Positions 1 through 8,019 of a stretch of 34,931 nucleotides of DNA are shown here, piece after piece. The stretch's first letter is position 1. Every line of letters starts with the position of its first letter. The notes under the pieces are model-generated. The model was not told the DNA's origin. It saw only the letters and a program-made list of their open reading frames with translations, and made no database searches. The position numbers were made by a program, and so were the translations under genes. Origin of the DNA: Acidisoma silvae (GTDB taxonomy: Bacteria; Pseudomonadota; Alphaproteobacteria; Acetobacterales; Acetobacteraceae); the NCBI RefSeq assembly GCF_020618775.1, contig NZ_JAESVB010000028.1, positions 1 through 34,931 of the forward strand. Reading direction: 5' to 3'.

Positions 1-151
1 CTGTGCCGTAGGACGAATGTCCGGAATTCAGGCGGTCGACCCGACACCGGACCATCCGCTTTCCCCCCTTCTTCGCCGCTTAATTTATATCGAGCATCGT
101 GATCCGCAACGTAGCGACATAGACATCTCCTGAGTTGGGACGCGAATGGCT

Positions 152-1045
152 TTAGCCAGCCAAATACTTTGAACTACTATCTGTTGGCCGAGCGTGAGCG
201 TATCGGCTCGTGGTCGTCAGGCTGGCGTGACCAACGGTTGCCTGGACGAGGTGGGCAGGGGCTCCGCGATCCAGAGCGTGACTCACATGGGCGTGGCGAA
301 GCCAGTGGGCTGATACCGCGTCCGACAGGCCCGCGCGGGCGGCCGCCTTCTTAACAATGCGATGAACCTGGGACGGATTAAGGTGACCGCCGCCTTCGCG
401 GGAGCGGAACACGGCCGCCTCGGGATCGTTGCCGCGCATCATCGCCAAGTCAGCCCATATCGACGGTTTAAGGAGCACGACCCGCGTCTTGCCGCCCTTG
501 CCAAAGACAGTGATCTGACCAGAATCACGGCTAACCTGCAGATCGCGGACCTTAAGCCCGCAGGCTTCGCTGATCCGAAGGCCTCCTAGGTACAGAAGCC
601 GGAGGAGCGCTTTGTTCCGCGGATGGCGCTCAAGCGTCAACATATGAAGTACAGCATCCTCGTCTAGGATTCGTTCGGCCAGAGCCTGCTTGATTTTGGG
701 AAGCTTCACCGGCGTCCCGACATTCAGCACCAGGTAACCGGTCTTTTGCCCAAACGTCAGGAGCGACTTCACCGCTGAAAGTTTCCGCGCTTGGCTGGCC
801 GTCGACAGATCGGCCAAGGAATCATGAAACGCCTGTAGGTCGCCTAGGCTAACCTTACGTAACGGCGTCTGCACGTAGTCACGAAACGCCGCCACGTCGG
901 CCGCATAAGCCCGCTGCGTGCCGGCGCTCCGGCCGTGCAGCCACAGAGATATAAGGTGATCGTCGCTTGAGACCTGCTGAGCCGCGATGGCTGTCTCGTC
1001 CTGGGCTGGTTCCGGCGGTAGGACCGCCACGTCGCGCTTGGCCAT
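152..1045 (-). CDS. Tyrosine recombinase (Xer/phage integrase type)
   Basis: A 297-residue site-specific recombinase that cuts and rejoins DNA through a tyrosine. The N-terminal SAM-like core-binding domain spans about residues 28-115 and the catalytic domain about 125-290. The visible catalytic set is complete: R157 (in GGLRISE), K183 (in FGKGGKTR), H247 and R250 (in HWLRH), H273 (in VGHASL) and nucleophile Y282. The length fits the XerC/XerD class better than large phage integrases with an arm-binding domain. The ATG start is preceded by GGAG about 11 bases upstream. The gene is transcribed away from the exported-protein pair that starts at 1259, and a 10-bp inverted repeat lies just upstream. 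On a plasmid it could resolve multimers; on a phage it could integrate. The role is inference; the family is secure. Confidence 0.95.
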   Translation of the reverse strand: MAKRDVAVLPPEPAQDETAIAAQQVSSDDHLISLWLHGRSAGTQRAYAADVAAFRDYVQTPLRKVSLGDLQAFHDSLADLSTASQARKLSAVKSLLTFGQKTGYLVLNVGTPVKLPKIKQALAERILDEDAVLHMLTLERHPRNKALLRLLYLGGLRISEACGLKVRDLQVSRDSGQITVFGKGGKTRVVLLKPSIWADLAMMRGNDPEAAVFRSREGGGHLNPSQVHRIVKKAAARAGLSDAVSAHWLRHAHVSHALDRGAPAHLVQATVGHASLTTTSRYAHARPTDSSSKYLAG

Positions 1046-1078
1046 CAGTTTTCAGGGCTCCAGAGGGGGTCAGCTCTC

Positions 1079-1110
1079 CAGTGCAAGATAATGCTTCTTC
1101 TCTTGCACTG
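1079..1110. repeat. Perfect 10-bp inverted repeat next to the recombinase
   Basis: Arms CAGTGCAAGA (1079-1088) and TCTTGCACTG (1101-1110) are separated by 12 bases. It lies 34-65 bases upstream of the recombinase start. The arm size suits a recombinase-binding core or an operator. A 12-bp spacer is longer than the 6-8 bp usual for Xer dif sites. Confidence 0.7.
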
Positions 1111-1258
1111 CAATCGCAAGTTCGGGCGAGGGGTCCGAACACACCCAGCAGCATCACCATAAAGGCCGGCGGTCACACCCGGTCAAACGTTCTGCGTTTA
1201 CATTCTGTAAGGTATTGGTAAGGTGCTCGAAAGCAGTCTCGCAGAGTAGGGCGCACAA

Positions 1259-2578
1259 ATGGCCGGGTTAGTTAGGCATGCTTGCCTCGCCGCATTAGTC
1301 GCGACAATTGCATCCGCTACCCAGGCCCAGGCGCAAAATACAACTTATTTCCCGCCTGGAAATGACCAAGGTGTCGCGCCGACTCAGCCAACAAGTGCTC
1401 CGCCAGGCTTTAACATCACTGGCCCAAGCTTTCCCTGCCCTGAGCTAAGAGATCCTCTCGCACAGCTCATCTGCTCACGCCCCGATCTTTCACTCTTAGA
1501 CCTTCAGTTTGTAGAGACGTATCAGGCCTTGCGCCAACAAGTTGGCGCCGCAGGACAAGCTAGCATCAGGCTTGAATCCGTGAATTTTGGGCTGGCAGTC
1601 CGATCCAATTGCGGCATCGCCCTTGCCCAATCCCCCAATTCCAGCGCGCCGCCCCCGCCGGACGCGCCAGCATCGGCCGCATCATGCGTTGCCCAGGCCT
1701 ATGAACAGCAGCGCTCGGCCTGGGATGCGAGGCTGACCGGCGATGCAACAGAAGAAGTCGCGCGATCGCTTGACGGACAGGCCGCACTGCAGAAGCAGTT
1801 GCAGCTGCTTGGCTATCTTCCTGCGTCAGCAACGATCGACGCGGTATTTGGCACCGGCACTCGCGCAGCTATCATGGCTTGGCAGATTGCCCGCGGAAAA
1901 GTTCCGACCGGCCTTCTAGGCAATGATGACGCCGTAGCGCTGATGGCAGACACAAATCCAAGTCCTGGCACTACCCAAAACCAGCCTCCCGCCGCGCCTC
2001 AAGCTATCCTGGCCCCCGCCCAACCCTCACAGCCAAGCGCTCCGCCACCCAAGCCGGCGACAGCACCGGGAATACCGGCCGAGCAAACAGGAAGTGGGCC
2101 TGACGACTGGAAGGTGCTTGTGGCGCAGGCATCCGCACAAGGCGTTACGGTTTCTTATGACTCTACGAAGCAACCCTGCATTGTCGCTTTGTCCATGGCA
2201 CCTGACACAATCAAAGCGCTGACAAATCAGTTTATTGCCGCGGCGGCGGCTGACCAAAATCAGCAAGCATCATGGCATGACCACAATACGACAGTTGGAA
2301 TGATGCTATTCCAAGCGGAATTTTCTGCTCCTGTGGTCAAACGCTTTTACGAAGACTTCTCTGCTGCTGATCAATGTCACTTTGAAATGGCAACTTCCGG
2401 ATACGACGATTTCGGGCAGCCTTCTCTAAAGGACCTGTATTCGTTCGATCTGAACCGCGCAATTTTCTCTCGGATAAACTGGGAGCATTTTATTCCTACC
2501 AACATCACAAGAGTATCGCTGAAGTTTGCCGTCGACCCAGATGTACAGGCGAAGATAACAAAAGAAGGTGGGCATTAA
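1259..2578 (+). CDS. Exported LprI-like / peptidoglycan-binding protein
   Basis: This 439-residue protein starts with a clear signal peptide (residues 1-25, cleavage near AQA-QN). A Cys-containing segment at about 60-150 (C60, C72, C118, C143; CPELRDPLAQLIC) resembles the LprI/DUF1311 lysozyme-inhibitor family. It is followed by a PG_binding_1-like helical repeat at about 175-228 (QKQLQLLGYLP, then GTGTRAAIMAWQ). A Pro/Ala-rich linker at about 232-275 leads to a C-terminal domain of about 160 residues that I do not recognise. The expected location is the periplasm, bound to the wall. The stop codon abuts the GTG of the next gene, so the two are co-translated. A second LprI-like gene lies at 31153-31593. 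Enzyme or lysozyme inhibition has not been shown. Confidence 0.85.
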   Translation: MAGLVRHACLAALVATIASATQAQAQNTTYFPPGNDQGVAPTQPTSAPPGFNITGPSFPCPELRDPLAQLICSRPDLSLLDLQFVETYQALRQQVGAAGQASIRLESVNFGLAVRSNCGIALAQSPNSSAPPPPDAPASAASCVAQAYEQQRSAWDARLTGDATEEVARSLDGQAALQKQLQLLGYLPASATIDAVFGTGTRAAIMAWQIARGKVPTGLLGNDDAVALMADTNPSPGTTQNQPPAAPQAILAPAQPSQPSAPPPKPATAPGIPAEQTGSGPDDWKVLVAQASAQGVTVSYDSTKQPCIVALSMAPDTIKALTNQFIAAAAADQNQQASWHDHNTTVGMMLFQAEFSAPVVKRFYEDFSAADQCHFEMATSGYDDFGQPSLKDLYSFDLNRAIFSRINWEHFIPTNITRVSLKFAVDPDVQAKITKEGGH

Positions 2579-3736
2579 GTGCGCTCCGGTCTTATCGCTG
2601 CGCTAGTCGCCATCATCGCTCTGGTCCTACATCTAACAGCAGCGAAAGCGGCCGATATCACAGCAGGCCCAGCTTCAGACGATCCATCGGTCGGCATTAT
2701 CAAAGTAATTGGCCAAATCAACGAAGGCGATAGCGATCAATTTTCATCGGTCATCCAAGGCTACAGCAAGGCAATTGTCATTTTTGATAGCCCCGGCGGC
2801 AACTTGTTTGCTGGCTTGCAGATCGGTCAGGTGATCCGAACTCATGAGTTTGCGACCGGTGTGGCGGACGGCGCCTTCTGTGCATCAGCGTGCGCATTGG
2901 CTTGGTTGGGGGGAACGCAACGCTATATTCAGGGTAGCGGCGAAGTCGGTTTCCACGCAGCCTACATGGAAGATGCCAGCGGTCAAAAAAGTGAGTCTGG
3001 CGTCGGCAATGCCTTAGTGGGCGCTTACCTTACGCGTTTAGGGCTATCGGACGACGCGATTATCTATATCGAGCAAGCAGATCCCGACAATATCACTTGG
3101 CTAACCCCCGACGATGCAAATCGCTTGGGTATTGATATGACCGTGGTTCCGATCCGGACTGCCAGTGCGCCCAGTCAAACTGTATCTCCGCCGGCCGCCA
3201 CCCCAACGGCATCTGCTTTCGTCCCGCCGCAGTTCTTGCCTCTCATCAAAGCGCCAAGCGCGAACACGACGCAACTCGCTACAATCGTCCCGCCCCGCTC
3301 ACTATCTGAGCCGCTGGTGAAACCCGCTATGTCTCCACAACAGGAGGCGACCCAATTCGCCGAGGATTACTTTGCACATTGGTCTGAGGGCAACGCCCAA
3401 GCCATATCGTATTTTTCTTCGATTTATCACGATAGCGTCATCTATTACGGCAATGCCACACCGAAATCGACAATCCTGAAGGAAAAGACTGCCTTCGTCA
3501 CAAGATGGCCCCTTAGGATCTACACCGTTGAACCAAAGACGATGGCGGTGACGTGCGATCCGAGCGGGTCTAGTTGCACAGTAAGCGGGGTGGTCCAATG
3601 GGATTGCCGCAGCATAGCTAGAAATGCGCACTCAGTAGGCGCCGCCAATTTCCGTCTGGCCCTCGATATTTCGCCCACTGGTGTTCGGGTCGCTGAAGAA
3701 AGCGGCTCAGTTATCAGCAGGGGCAGCCTCAACTAA
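2579..3736 (+). CDS. Exported ClpP/SppA-like serine protease fold protein with NTF2-like tail
   Basis: The GTG start follows the previous TAA with no gap, behind an AAGGTGGG Shine-Dalgarno. Residues 1-24 form a signal peptide. The body at about 38-190 looks like the ClpP/crotonase fold of COG3904-type periplasmic proteins: FDSPGGN (70-75), a nucleophile-like S103 in FCASACALAWLGG, and H126 in VGFHAAY. The third triad member cannot be assigned by eye. After a Pro/Ala linker, residues about 255-380 look NTF2/SnoaL-like. It probably acts in the periplasm with its LprI/peptidoglycan-binding partner, and the two read as one operon. The protease activity is inferred from the motif only. Confidence 0.85.
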   Translation: MRSGLIAALVAIIALVLHLTAAKAADITAGPASDDPSVGIIKVIGQINEGDSDQFSSVIQGYSKAIVIFDSPGGNLFAGLQIGQVIRTHEFATGVADGAFCASACALAWLGGTQRYIQGSGEVGFHAAYMEDASGQKSESGVGNALVGAYLTRLGLSDDAIIYIEQADPDNITWLTPDDANRLGIDMTVVPIRTASAPSQTVSPPAATPTASAFVPPQFLPLIKAPSANTTQLATIVPPRSLSEPLVKPAMSPQQEATQFAEDYFAHWSEGNAQAISYFSSIYHDSVIYYGNATPKSTILKEKTAFVTRWPLRIYTVEPKTMAVTCDPSGSSCTVSGVVQWDCRSIARNAHSVGAANFRLALDISPTGVRVAEESGSVISRGSLN

Positions 3737-3792
3737 TAACCTAACCGGCAAAACCCGGCACAGAAAGCCGCTAAGCGAGGAATGGTCAGAGG

Positions 3793-4233
3793 ATGGGACT
3801 ATGGCTGTTCATCTTTGAGCCTAGCGGTGTGGTCCGGCACATACCGCAACGCATCTCGCTTAGACTGCACCTCGGAGACCCACTGCTTCCTGAATATGCT
3901 AACAGCCGAATGCGCTATGCTCTCGCTTTCGTTGCAACTGAAAATCGGCGTCGAATCAAAATCTCACGCATAGAAAGCGGCTTCTTTAATTTCGACGAAA
4001 CCGGAAGCCCTCATTGGAGTTTGGCTTCTGGAGCCTTTTCAGCGCTGGAAACCCACGAGGCTCTTGAGGAGGAAAACGCACAAACCGGCCCGGTGATTTC
4101 CATCAGAGCGCGCCTCAACCGCGATCGATGGGAGAGGGAAAACCGCTGGACGCCCACACCTGCTGACATCACTCGGATGTGCGCGATCATATGGCCCCAG
4201 AAACGCTTAGCCAAACCGAATAGGCGCATCTAA
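3793..4233 (+). CDS. Orphan conserved-looking protein
   Basis: A 146-residue protein with no signal peptide and no catalytic motif I recognise. It begins MGLWLFIFEPSG and contains an Arg-rich middle and a short Trp-rich tail (ENRWTPTPADI). The start was chosen because the strand-like opening is in frame. A weak GCGAGG lies about 12 bases upstream, and an overlapping ATG at 3782 is in another frame. It follows the exported pair by 56 bases on the same strand and could be read through from it. Function unknown. Confidence 0.6.
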   Translation: MGLWLFIFEPSGVVRHIPQRISLRLHLGDPLLPEYANSRMRYALAFVATENRRRIKISRIESGFFNFDETGSPHWSLASGAFSALETHEALEEENAQTGPVISIRARLNRDRWERENRWTPTPADITRMCAIIWPQKRLAKPNRRI

Positions 4234-4348
4234 AAGTTTTGATTAGCTAGGCGGGCGGCAGAGTGTCGGGCTCATCGCGCCCCACCATCGACAGCGCATT
4301 CATGGGAAAGCCATAACCTGCTGACGGCATCCCCTGCTTGGCCGCCCG

Positions 4349-4705
4349 TCAACCGTCAACAGACGCCCTTTGCTGGAGAGAGCCGCCCAGAAACATCTCG
4401 CCATAGCGCTCACCGGCCCTGGTGACAGCGACATGGATACTGCGCTTGTCAGCGGGATCATATTTGCGTCTCACCAACTTGGCCTTTTCCAGGCGGTCGA
4501 GAGCCCGCGTGATCGCAGGCTTTACGACATTGAGATGCTCCGCGAGTCCTCGAACTGTCTGAGGTTCGCTGGTCGAATAGCACACCAGAAGCACGGCTAA
4601 CTGCCGAAGATTCAGGTCGCGGTCGTCACCGCGAACGATATCGAGCACACGGTCCAGAAGGACACTGGTCAACTCAATCTGTTGGTCGTCTGGTTTCTTT
4701 TTCAT
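4349..4705 (-). CDS. MarR-family transcriptional regulator
   Basis: A 118-residue winged-helix regulator. The recognition region reads TVRGLAEHLNVVKPAITRALDRLEKAKLVRR (about residues 53-80, split here only by position), followed by the family's acidic/basic wing turn DPADKRSIHVAVT. It is shorter than typical MarR proteins (about 140-150), lacking part of the N-terminal dimerisation helix. It is the last gene of a minus-strand group with the Xre repressor and an orphan. No ligand can be inferred. The group is likely to control the divergent orphan operon, itself, or both. Confidence 0.85.
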   Translation of the reverse strand: MKKKPDDQQIELTSVLLDRVLDIVRGDDRDLNLRQLAVLLVCYSTSEPQTVRGLAEHLNVVKPAITRALDRLEKAKLVRRKYDPADKRSIHVAVTRAGERYGEMFLGGSLQQRASVDG

Positions 4706-4745
4706 GTGAGCCCTGGTGGTGCCGCGACGCGTTAAGGCGCCTGTT

Positions 4746-5048
4746 CTAGGATTTTGCCGCCCACGCGAGAAATTCTCTTTCCCATTCGCCTTGCTTGAAA
4801 TTGGGGACGTCCAGCGCGGCCGGCGCGGTCGCGTTCCACTCGACCAACAGCACCTTGGTCACGCGCCAGATGCTCAGCGACAGCCGCGCCGGCACCGCGC
4901 CAATCGACGAGGTGAACGCGATGCGCCACGGAGCAGCGTCGAGGACGGCGTGGCGCTTATCACCGATCGTCATAGCCTGGCCAAACGCATCGACAATGCG
5001 CTGTGCGTGATCTCTCAGGGCCAAAGCCCGGTCTTGGCGGTCAGTCAT
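4746..5048 (-). CDS. Orphan protein between the Xre and MarR genes
   Basis: A 100-residue protein whose ATG overlaps the stop of the upstream Xre gene (TGATG), which indicates translational coupling. The middle is strand-rich and hydrophobic (IGAVPARLSLSIWRVTKVLLVEW), and the protein ends in a Trp-rich helix (GEWEREFLAWAAKS). No signal peptide is seen. I do not recognise the family. Position suggests a partner or effector of the Xre protein. Confidence 0.7.
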   Translation of the reverse strand: MTDRQDRALALRDHAQRIVDAFGQAMTIGDKRHAVLDAAPWRIAFTSSIGAVPARLSLSIWRVTKVLLVEWNATAPAALDVPNFKQGEWEREFLAWAAKS

Positions 5049-5293
5049 CAGTCGGCGCCTCCAGGCTTCCTCAACCGCACTCCGGCACCCCCGCCATTCG
5101 CAGGAATGAACTCGATGCCTCCAATTTCAAGTGCACCTTGCACCTTTTGGGCATTAGCAACTGAGCTCCGTTCGACCCCGAGTTTCTCCATCCTTTGAAT
5201 TGTGGGGAGCGAAAGCCCTGATTTCTCGGCCAGATCGCGCTGTTCCCATTCCAAGAAAAGGCGAGCCGCCTTTATCTGCTTAGCTGAAATCAT
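5048..5293 (-). CDS. Xre-family helix-turn-helix repressor
   Basis: An 81-residue single-domain Cro/CI-type DNA-binding protein. The HTH spans about residues 5-40 (KQIKAARLFLEW, then RDLAEKSGLSLPTIQRME), with a short strand tail containing GGIEFIPANGGGAGVRL. It is divergent from the seven-gene orphan operon, and the 200-bp gap holds a perfect palindrome over that operon's -10 box. I infer that it represses that operon and probably itself. The family call is firm, the target is inference. Confidence 0.9.
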   Translation of the reverse strand: MISAKQIKAARLFLEWEQRDLAEKSGLSLPTIQRMEKLGVERSSVANAQKVQGALEIGGIEFIPANGGGAGVRLRKPGGAD

Positions 5294-5323
5294 GTCTCAC
5301 ACATCATCCAAGATGTTTGACGC

Positions 5324-5363
5324 TTGACACTCAAGCAATCATCTATTATGTATGAAACATAAT
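5324..5363 (+). promoter_or_regulatory. Promoter and palindromic operator for the orphan operon
   Basis: TTGACA (5324-5329), 17 bases, then TATGTA (5347-5352) makes a near-consensus sigma-70 promoter reading right. A perfect palindrome, ATTATGT / ACATAAT (5345-5351 and 5357-5363, five-base spacer), covers the -10 box. A wider pair of TGACACT-like half-sites (5326-5332, and inverted near 5375-5383) flanks it. The layout is that of an Xre operator. Confidence 0.7.
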
Positions 5364-5402
5364 GAGCTATGGTTCAAGTGTCACTGGGTGATCCTTGACC
5401 TA

Positions 5403-5469
5403 GCTGCCGTGCCGGGCGGTTCCCGGTAACAGAGGCAGCGCGAGGAGTGGGCTCATTCACCCCTCGCGC
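5403..5469 (+). promoter_or_regulatory. Structured 5' leader of the orphan operon
   Basis: Two strong stem-loops lie in the predicted untranslated leader. The first pairs GCTGCC (5403-5408) with GGCAGC (5434-5439) around an inner CCGGG/CCCGG stem (5412-5426). The second pairs GCGCGAGG (5438-5445) with CCTCGCGC (5462-5469), with inner GTG/CAC. The two share bases 5438-5439, so they compete at the junction. No U-run follows, so it is not a plain terminator. Function unknown. Confidence 0.55.
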
Positions 5470-5494
5470 CTAACCGCAGACTGGACCCTAATCC

Positions 5495-5959
5495 ATGTCC
5501 GAGGCTGACAAAGAGAATACCAGAAGAAGAGGCGCTCCGTCTTCAGCAGGAGCGCCTCCCGAAAGAAGAGACGATAGCCTCAGCCACTCGGGTACACTGG
5601 CTGGGGCTTTTCAACTGATCGACCTGGATCAACATCCTGACGGCGAACTATTGCGGCTGATCGCTCAGGGCACAAACGCACGTGAGAAGTACCAGGCCCT
5701 CAACCGTCGCGGCCATCGCCGAGGGAAAGCCATTGCTGATCGCCAAGAAGTCGGTGATGCCTTTGGCGTTCGGATGAGGCTTGAATGCCGGATCATCAAC
5801 ACTCCTGCGAAAACGCCGTTCGGCCTAACTGCCAAAGCCATGTTTGCTTTGGAGCACGAGAGTGTGGCTGACGTGCATGCTTCCAATCTGACATGGGGCG
5901 TCGGCGGCCTTCTATTCTCGGTGGTCAATGACGCCATTCTGACCGGGGCGCTGTCATGA
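5495..5959 (+). CDS. Orphan operon gene 1, T-P-x-G-L-x-A-K-A domain protein
   Basis: A 154-residue protein that opens the seven-gene operon. It has a basic, Ser/Arg-rich disordered N-terminus (1-35) and then DGELLRLIAQG. Near the C-terminus TPFGLTAKA is followed by a hydrophobic helix. The order D-x-E-L-L-x-L then T-P-x-G-L-x-A-K-A recurs in operon genes 3 and 4, so these are paralogues. No strong Shine-Dalgarno precedes the ATG, in line with control by the structured leader. Its stop overlaps the next ATG (ATGA). Function unknown; similar short orphans are common in alphaproteobacterial prophages and islands, from general knowledge. Confidence 0.75.
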   Translation: MSEADKENTRRRGAPSSAGAPPERRDDSLSHSGTLAGAFQLIDLDQHPDGELLRLIAQGTNAREKYQALNRRGHRRGKAIADRQEVGDAFGVRMRLECRIINTPAKTPFGLTAKAMFALEHESVADVHASNLTWGVGGLLFSVVNDAILTGALS

Positions 5960-6258
5960 CCGTGCGCAACCCACGCCGTGGCCGTCAGAAAGCGGAAAGT
6001 GCCGCTGTAACGGCAGGTCCTGCGGCGATGAGCCGGGAGGGACCGCTGGAGGCAGATGCCCGGCATTCCGTTGCGATCCTCCCCAAGATCGTCACGCAAC
6101 AGAATCTGGATCGCGCCGTTCGACTGGCGCAAATGGCGGCAGTGGGACAGGGACCATTGGTTCTCGTCTTCGCCGGACTGGGCGCCACTCACGGGGAGCT
6201 CGCGGATAGCTGGCCGCAAACAAAACAAACAAAAAGCATCGAAGGAGGAGCGGGCTGA
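5956..6258 (+). CDS. Orphan operon gene 2
   Basis: A 100-residue protein joined to its neighbours by ATGA at the start and TGATG at the end. It has a basic N-terminus (RNPRRGRQK), a helical middle (QNLDRAVRLAQMAAV) and a short hydrophobic strand (PLVLVFAGLG). There is no enzyme motif and no signal peptide. It lacks the domain shared by genes 1, 3 and 4. Not recognised. Confidence 0.7.
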   Translation: MTVRNPRRGRQKAESAAVTAGPAAMSREGPLEADARHSVAILPKIVTQQNLDRAVRLAQMAAVGQGPLVLVFAGLGATHGELADSWPQTKQTKSIEGGAG

Positions 6259-6692
6259 TGGCACGCAATTCGATCTCCCGTCGCTCAGCCGCAGCAAGCG
6301 GTATGGCGATGCTGGTCCTGGCTGCCGCTGCGGCTGGGCAGGCTAAGGCCGAGGAACTGGACGGTGAACTGCTTAGTCTCAAGTCCGAGTTTGACGCGTC
6401 TGAGGAAGAATTGGGAAAGTTGTTCGCTGAGGATGAGGTGTTACCAAACCAAGACCCTCGCATTCAAGATATTCGCGATAGGGAAGCTGTTCTTGTCGAT
6501 CGGCGCCGAGAGATTCGCGAGGAAATGGCTGATTTAGCCGCCAGAACCCCGGAAGGGTTGTGCGCCAAGGCTGCAGTAATCTTCAGTGATTTTAGGGGGC
6601 GCGCCGATCACCGATACTTTGGGTCTTATAGCCCGGAGGGGGCAATTGTCGCCTCTCTCGCCCGCGACATTCTGGGGAGGGCGGGAGCATGA
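6258..6692 (+). CDS. Orphan operon gene 3, Tat-like leader plus T-P-x-G-L-x-A-K-A domain
   Basis: A 144-residue protein. Residues 1-31 look like a twin-arginine leader: S-R-R-S followed by a long Ala-rich hydrophobic run ending AKA-E. The rest is a charged helical domain starting DGELLSLKSEFD and closing with ARTPEGLCAKA. Both anchors match operon gene 4. A single Cys lies in the second anchor. If the leader works the protein is exported folded; if not, the run could be a membrane anchor. It starts inside the previous stop and ends inside the next ATG. Function unknown. Confidence 0.75.
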   Translation: MARNSISRRSAAASGMAMLVLAAAAAGQAKAEELDGELLSLKSEFDASEEELGKLFAEDEVLPNQDPRIQDIRDREAVLVDRRREIREEMADLAARTPEGLCAKAAVIFSDFRGRADHRYFGSYSPEGAIVASLARDILGRAGA

Positions 6693-7459
6693 ACGCTATT
6701 AACACAACCTCGCTGGCGTCCCCCATCGCTGCCCTCGGCATACAAATGCAAGCTGTTGGGCAGGAAATGCTTCGCCTGGAAAATATCAGCCTTTCCCAGA
6801 GCGATATCTACCGTCAACTCGACGACCTGCATGATGGCCTTATTTACAAAGCGATGGCCTCTGAACCCGTCACTTTGCGCGACGCTGTTGTCCTTGCCTT
6901 ATGTGTCGCTGACCAGGCGGGCTTCCTGGATGATTGTGAGCTTCAGCCGGAGGATGCGGCCCCATTCCACCGCCGGATCGTGAAAGCTAATGCCAGCATC
7001 TTACTGGCGCTGATGAAGGCTGGTGTCAGGACCGATGATATTGGACCGCATAATGCGGAATACGAGGTCAGCAGACACAGGCACGAGCCTGGAAGCCGCG
7101 CCGGGATATTCGCAGCGGAACCGCGCGCAGTTTCGCCAGACGCACGGCTACTCGATATCACCGAGGAGTTTTTCTGCATCAAAGCGGAAAGTGATGAAAA
7201 GTACGAAGCTGTTCAATCCGGCACCGAGGAAGAGAAGACCGCCTTCGGCGAATGGGACCAAAAGCGCGACCAGCGAATGGATGAGATATCGACGGAAGCG
7301 ACAACAATAGTCCCGACGACGCCAGAAGGGTTTGCAGCTAAAGCCCGGTTAGCAGAATACGAGCTTTTGTTTTGGCACGGCACTGGCGGCGAGCCTAATG
7401 GTGGCGTTTTCCTCGCCGCGCAGATTTGCCGCGAGCTTCAGGCGAGGGTCGCAGTATGA
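6689..7459 (+). CDS. Orphan operon gene 4, larger T-P-x-G-F-x-A-K-A protein
   Basis: A 256-residue protein. The first 115 residues form a helical domain with QLDDLHDGLIYKAM and a stretch that resembles other alphaproteobacterial orphan proteins. The last 105 residues repeat the operon domain: DARLLDITEEF at about 151, a charged coiled stretch, then TTPEGFAAKARL at about 209 and a short C-terminal helix. It therefore looks like an extra domain joined to the gene 3 type module. No signal peptide. Coupled by ATGA on both sides. Function unknown. Confidence 0.8.
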   Translation: MNAINTTSLASPIAALGIQMQAVGQEMLRLENISLSQSDIYRQLDDLHDGLIYKAMASEPVTLRDAVVLALCVADQAGFLDDCELQPEDAAPFHRRIVKANASILLALMKAGVRTDDIGPHNAEYEVSRHRHEPGSRAGIFAAEPRAVSPDARLLDITEEFFCIKAESDEKYEAVQSGTEEEKTAFGEWDQKRDQRMDEISTEATTIVPTTPEGFAAKARLAEYELLFWHGTGGEPNGGVFLAAQICRELQARVAV

Positions 7460-8019
7460 GCGGAACAGCAAAGGCCCCGCGCCATAAGCGGACCCTTAAG
7501 GGTGTCAGCAACTCTGCCCCCCTGCGCAAAACTGCACATGGCCCCACTGGTGCTGAGGTTTCCCCCTCGAGCGGGGCGAAACTGGAACTGCTTCCCTCTG
7601 TCCTCGGCCTCGTTCAGCGTCGCGTCTGGACCAATGACCGGCACAATGAATTCGACAACGCCAGTTTGGAAGCCCGCAAAGACGGCCGGCATCTGGACGA
7701 ACTGGAAGCCGAGCGTGGCATGCTTGCCGCCTATCATCGCGAACAGGCGCTAATCGAACTGGCGAAATCAATCCCCGCCAGAACGCTCGGTGACGCCGCC
7801 GCGCATATCGTCATGGCCTACCAGGTGGCGGGCGATCTCGAAACCAATGACAACGAGGGGTACGAGCTGGAACTCCTGCGCAGACAGCTTTGCAGATGTC
7901 TTTCGTCAGCTCTCCGCGTGGTAGCCGATACTGCTGGCGTGCCGATCGAGACCATCGGCGGCGACTGGATGGCCGGTGCCTTCGACCGGGATTTCCCAGA
8001 TCTGGGAGACCGGGCATGA
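7456..8019 (+). CDS. Orphan operon gene 5
   Basis: A 187-residue protein. The start at 7456 is used, rather than the in-frame ATG 30 bases upstream, because it gives the same 4-base ATGA overlap as its neighbours. It has a basic, disordered N-terminus (1-45), then a helical body with ARTLGDAAAHIVMAYQVAGDL and ELELLRRQLCRCLSSALRVV, and an acidic end (GGDWMAGAFDRDFPD). No catalytic motif is evident. Not recognised. Confidence 0.75.
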   Translation: MSGTAKAPRHKRTLKGVSNSAPLRKTAHGPTGAEVSPSSGAKLELLPSVLGLVQRRVWTNDRHNEFDNASLEARKDGRHLDELEAERGMLAAYHREQALIELAKSIPARTLGDAAAHIVMAYQVAGDLETNDNEGYELELLRRQLCRCLSSALRVVADTAGVPIETIGGDWMAGAFDRDFPDLGDRA

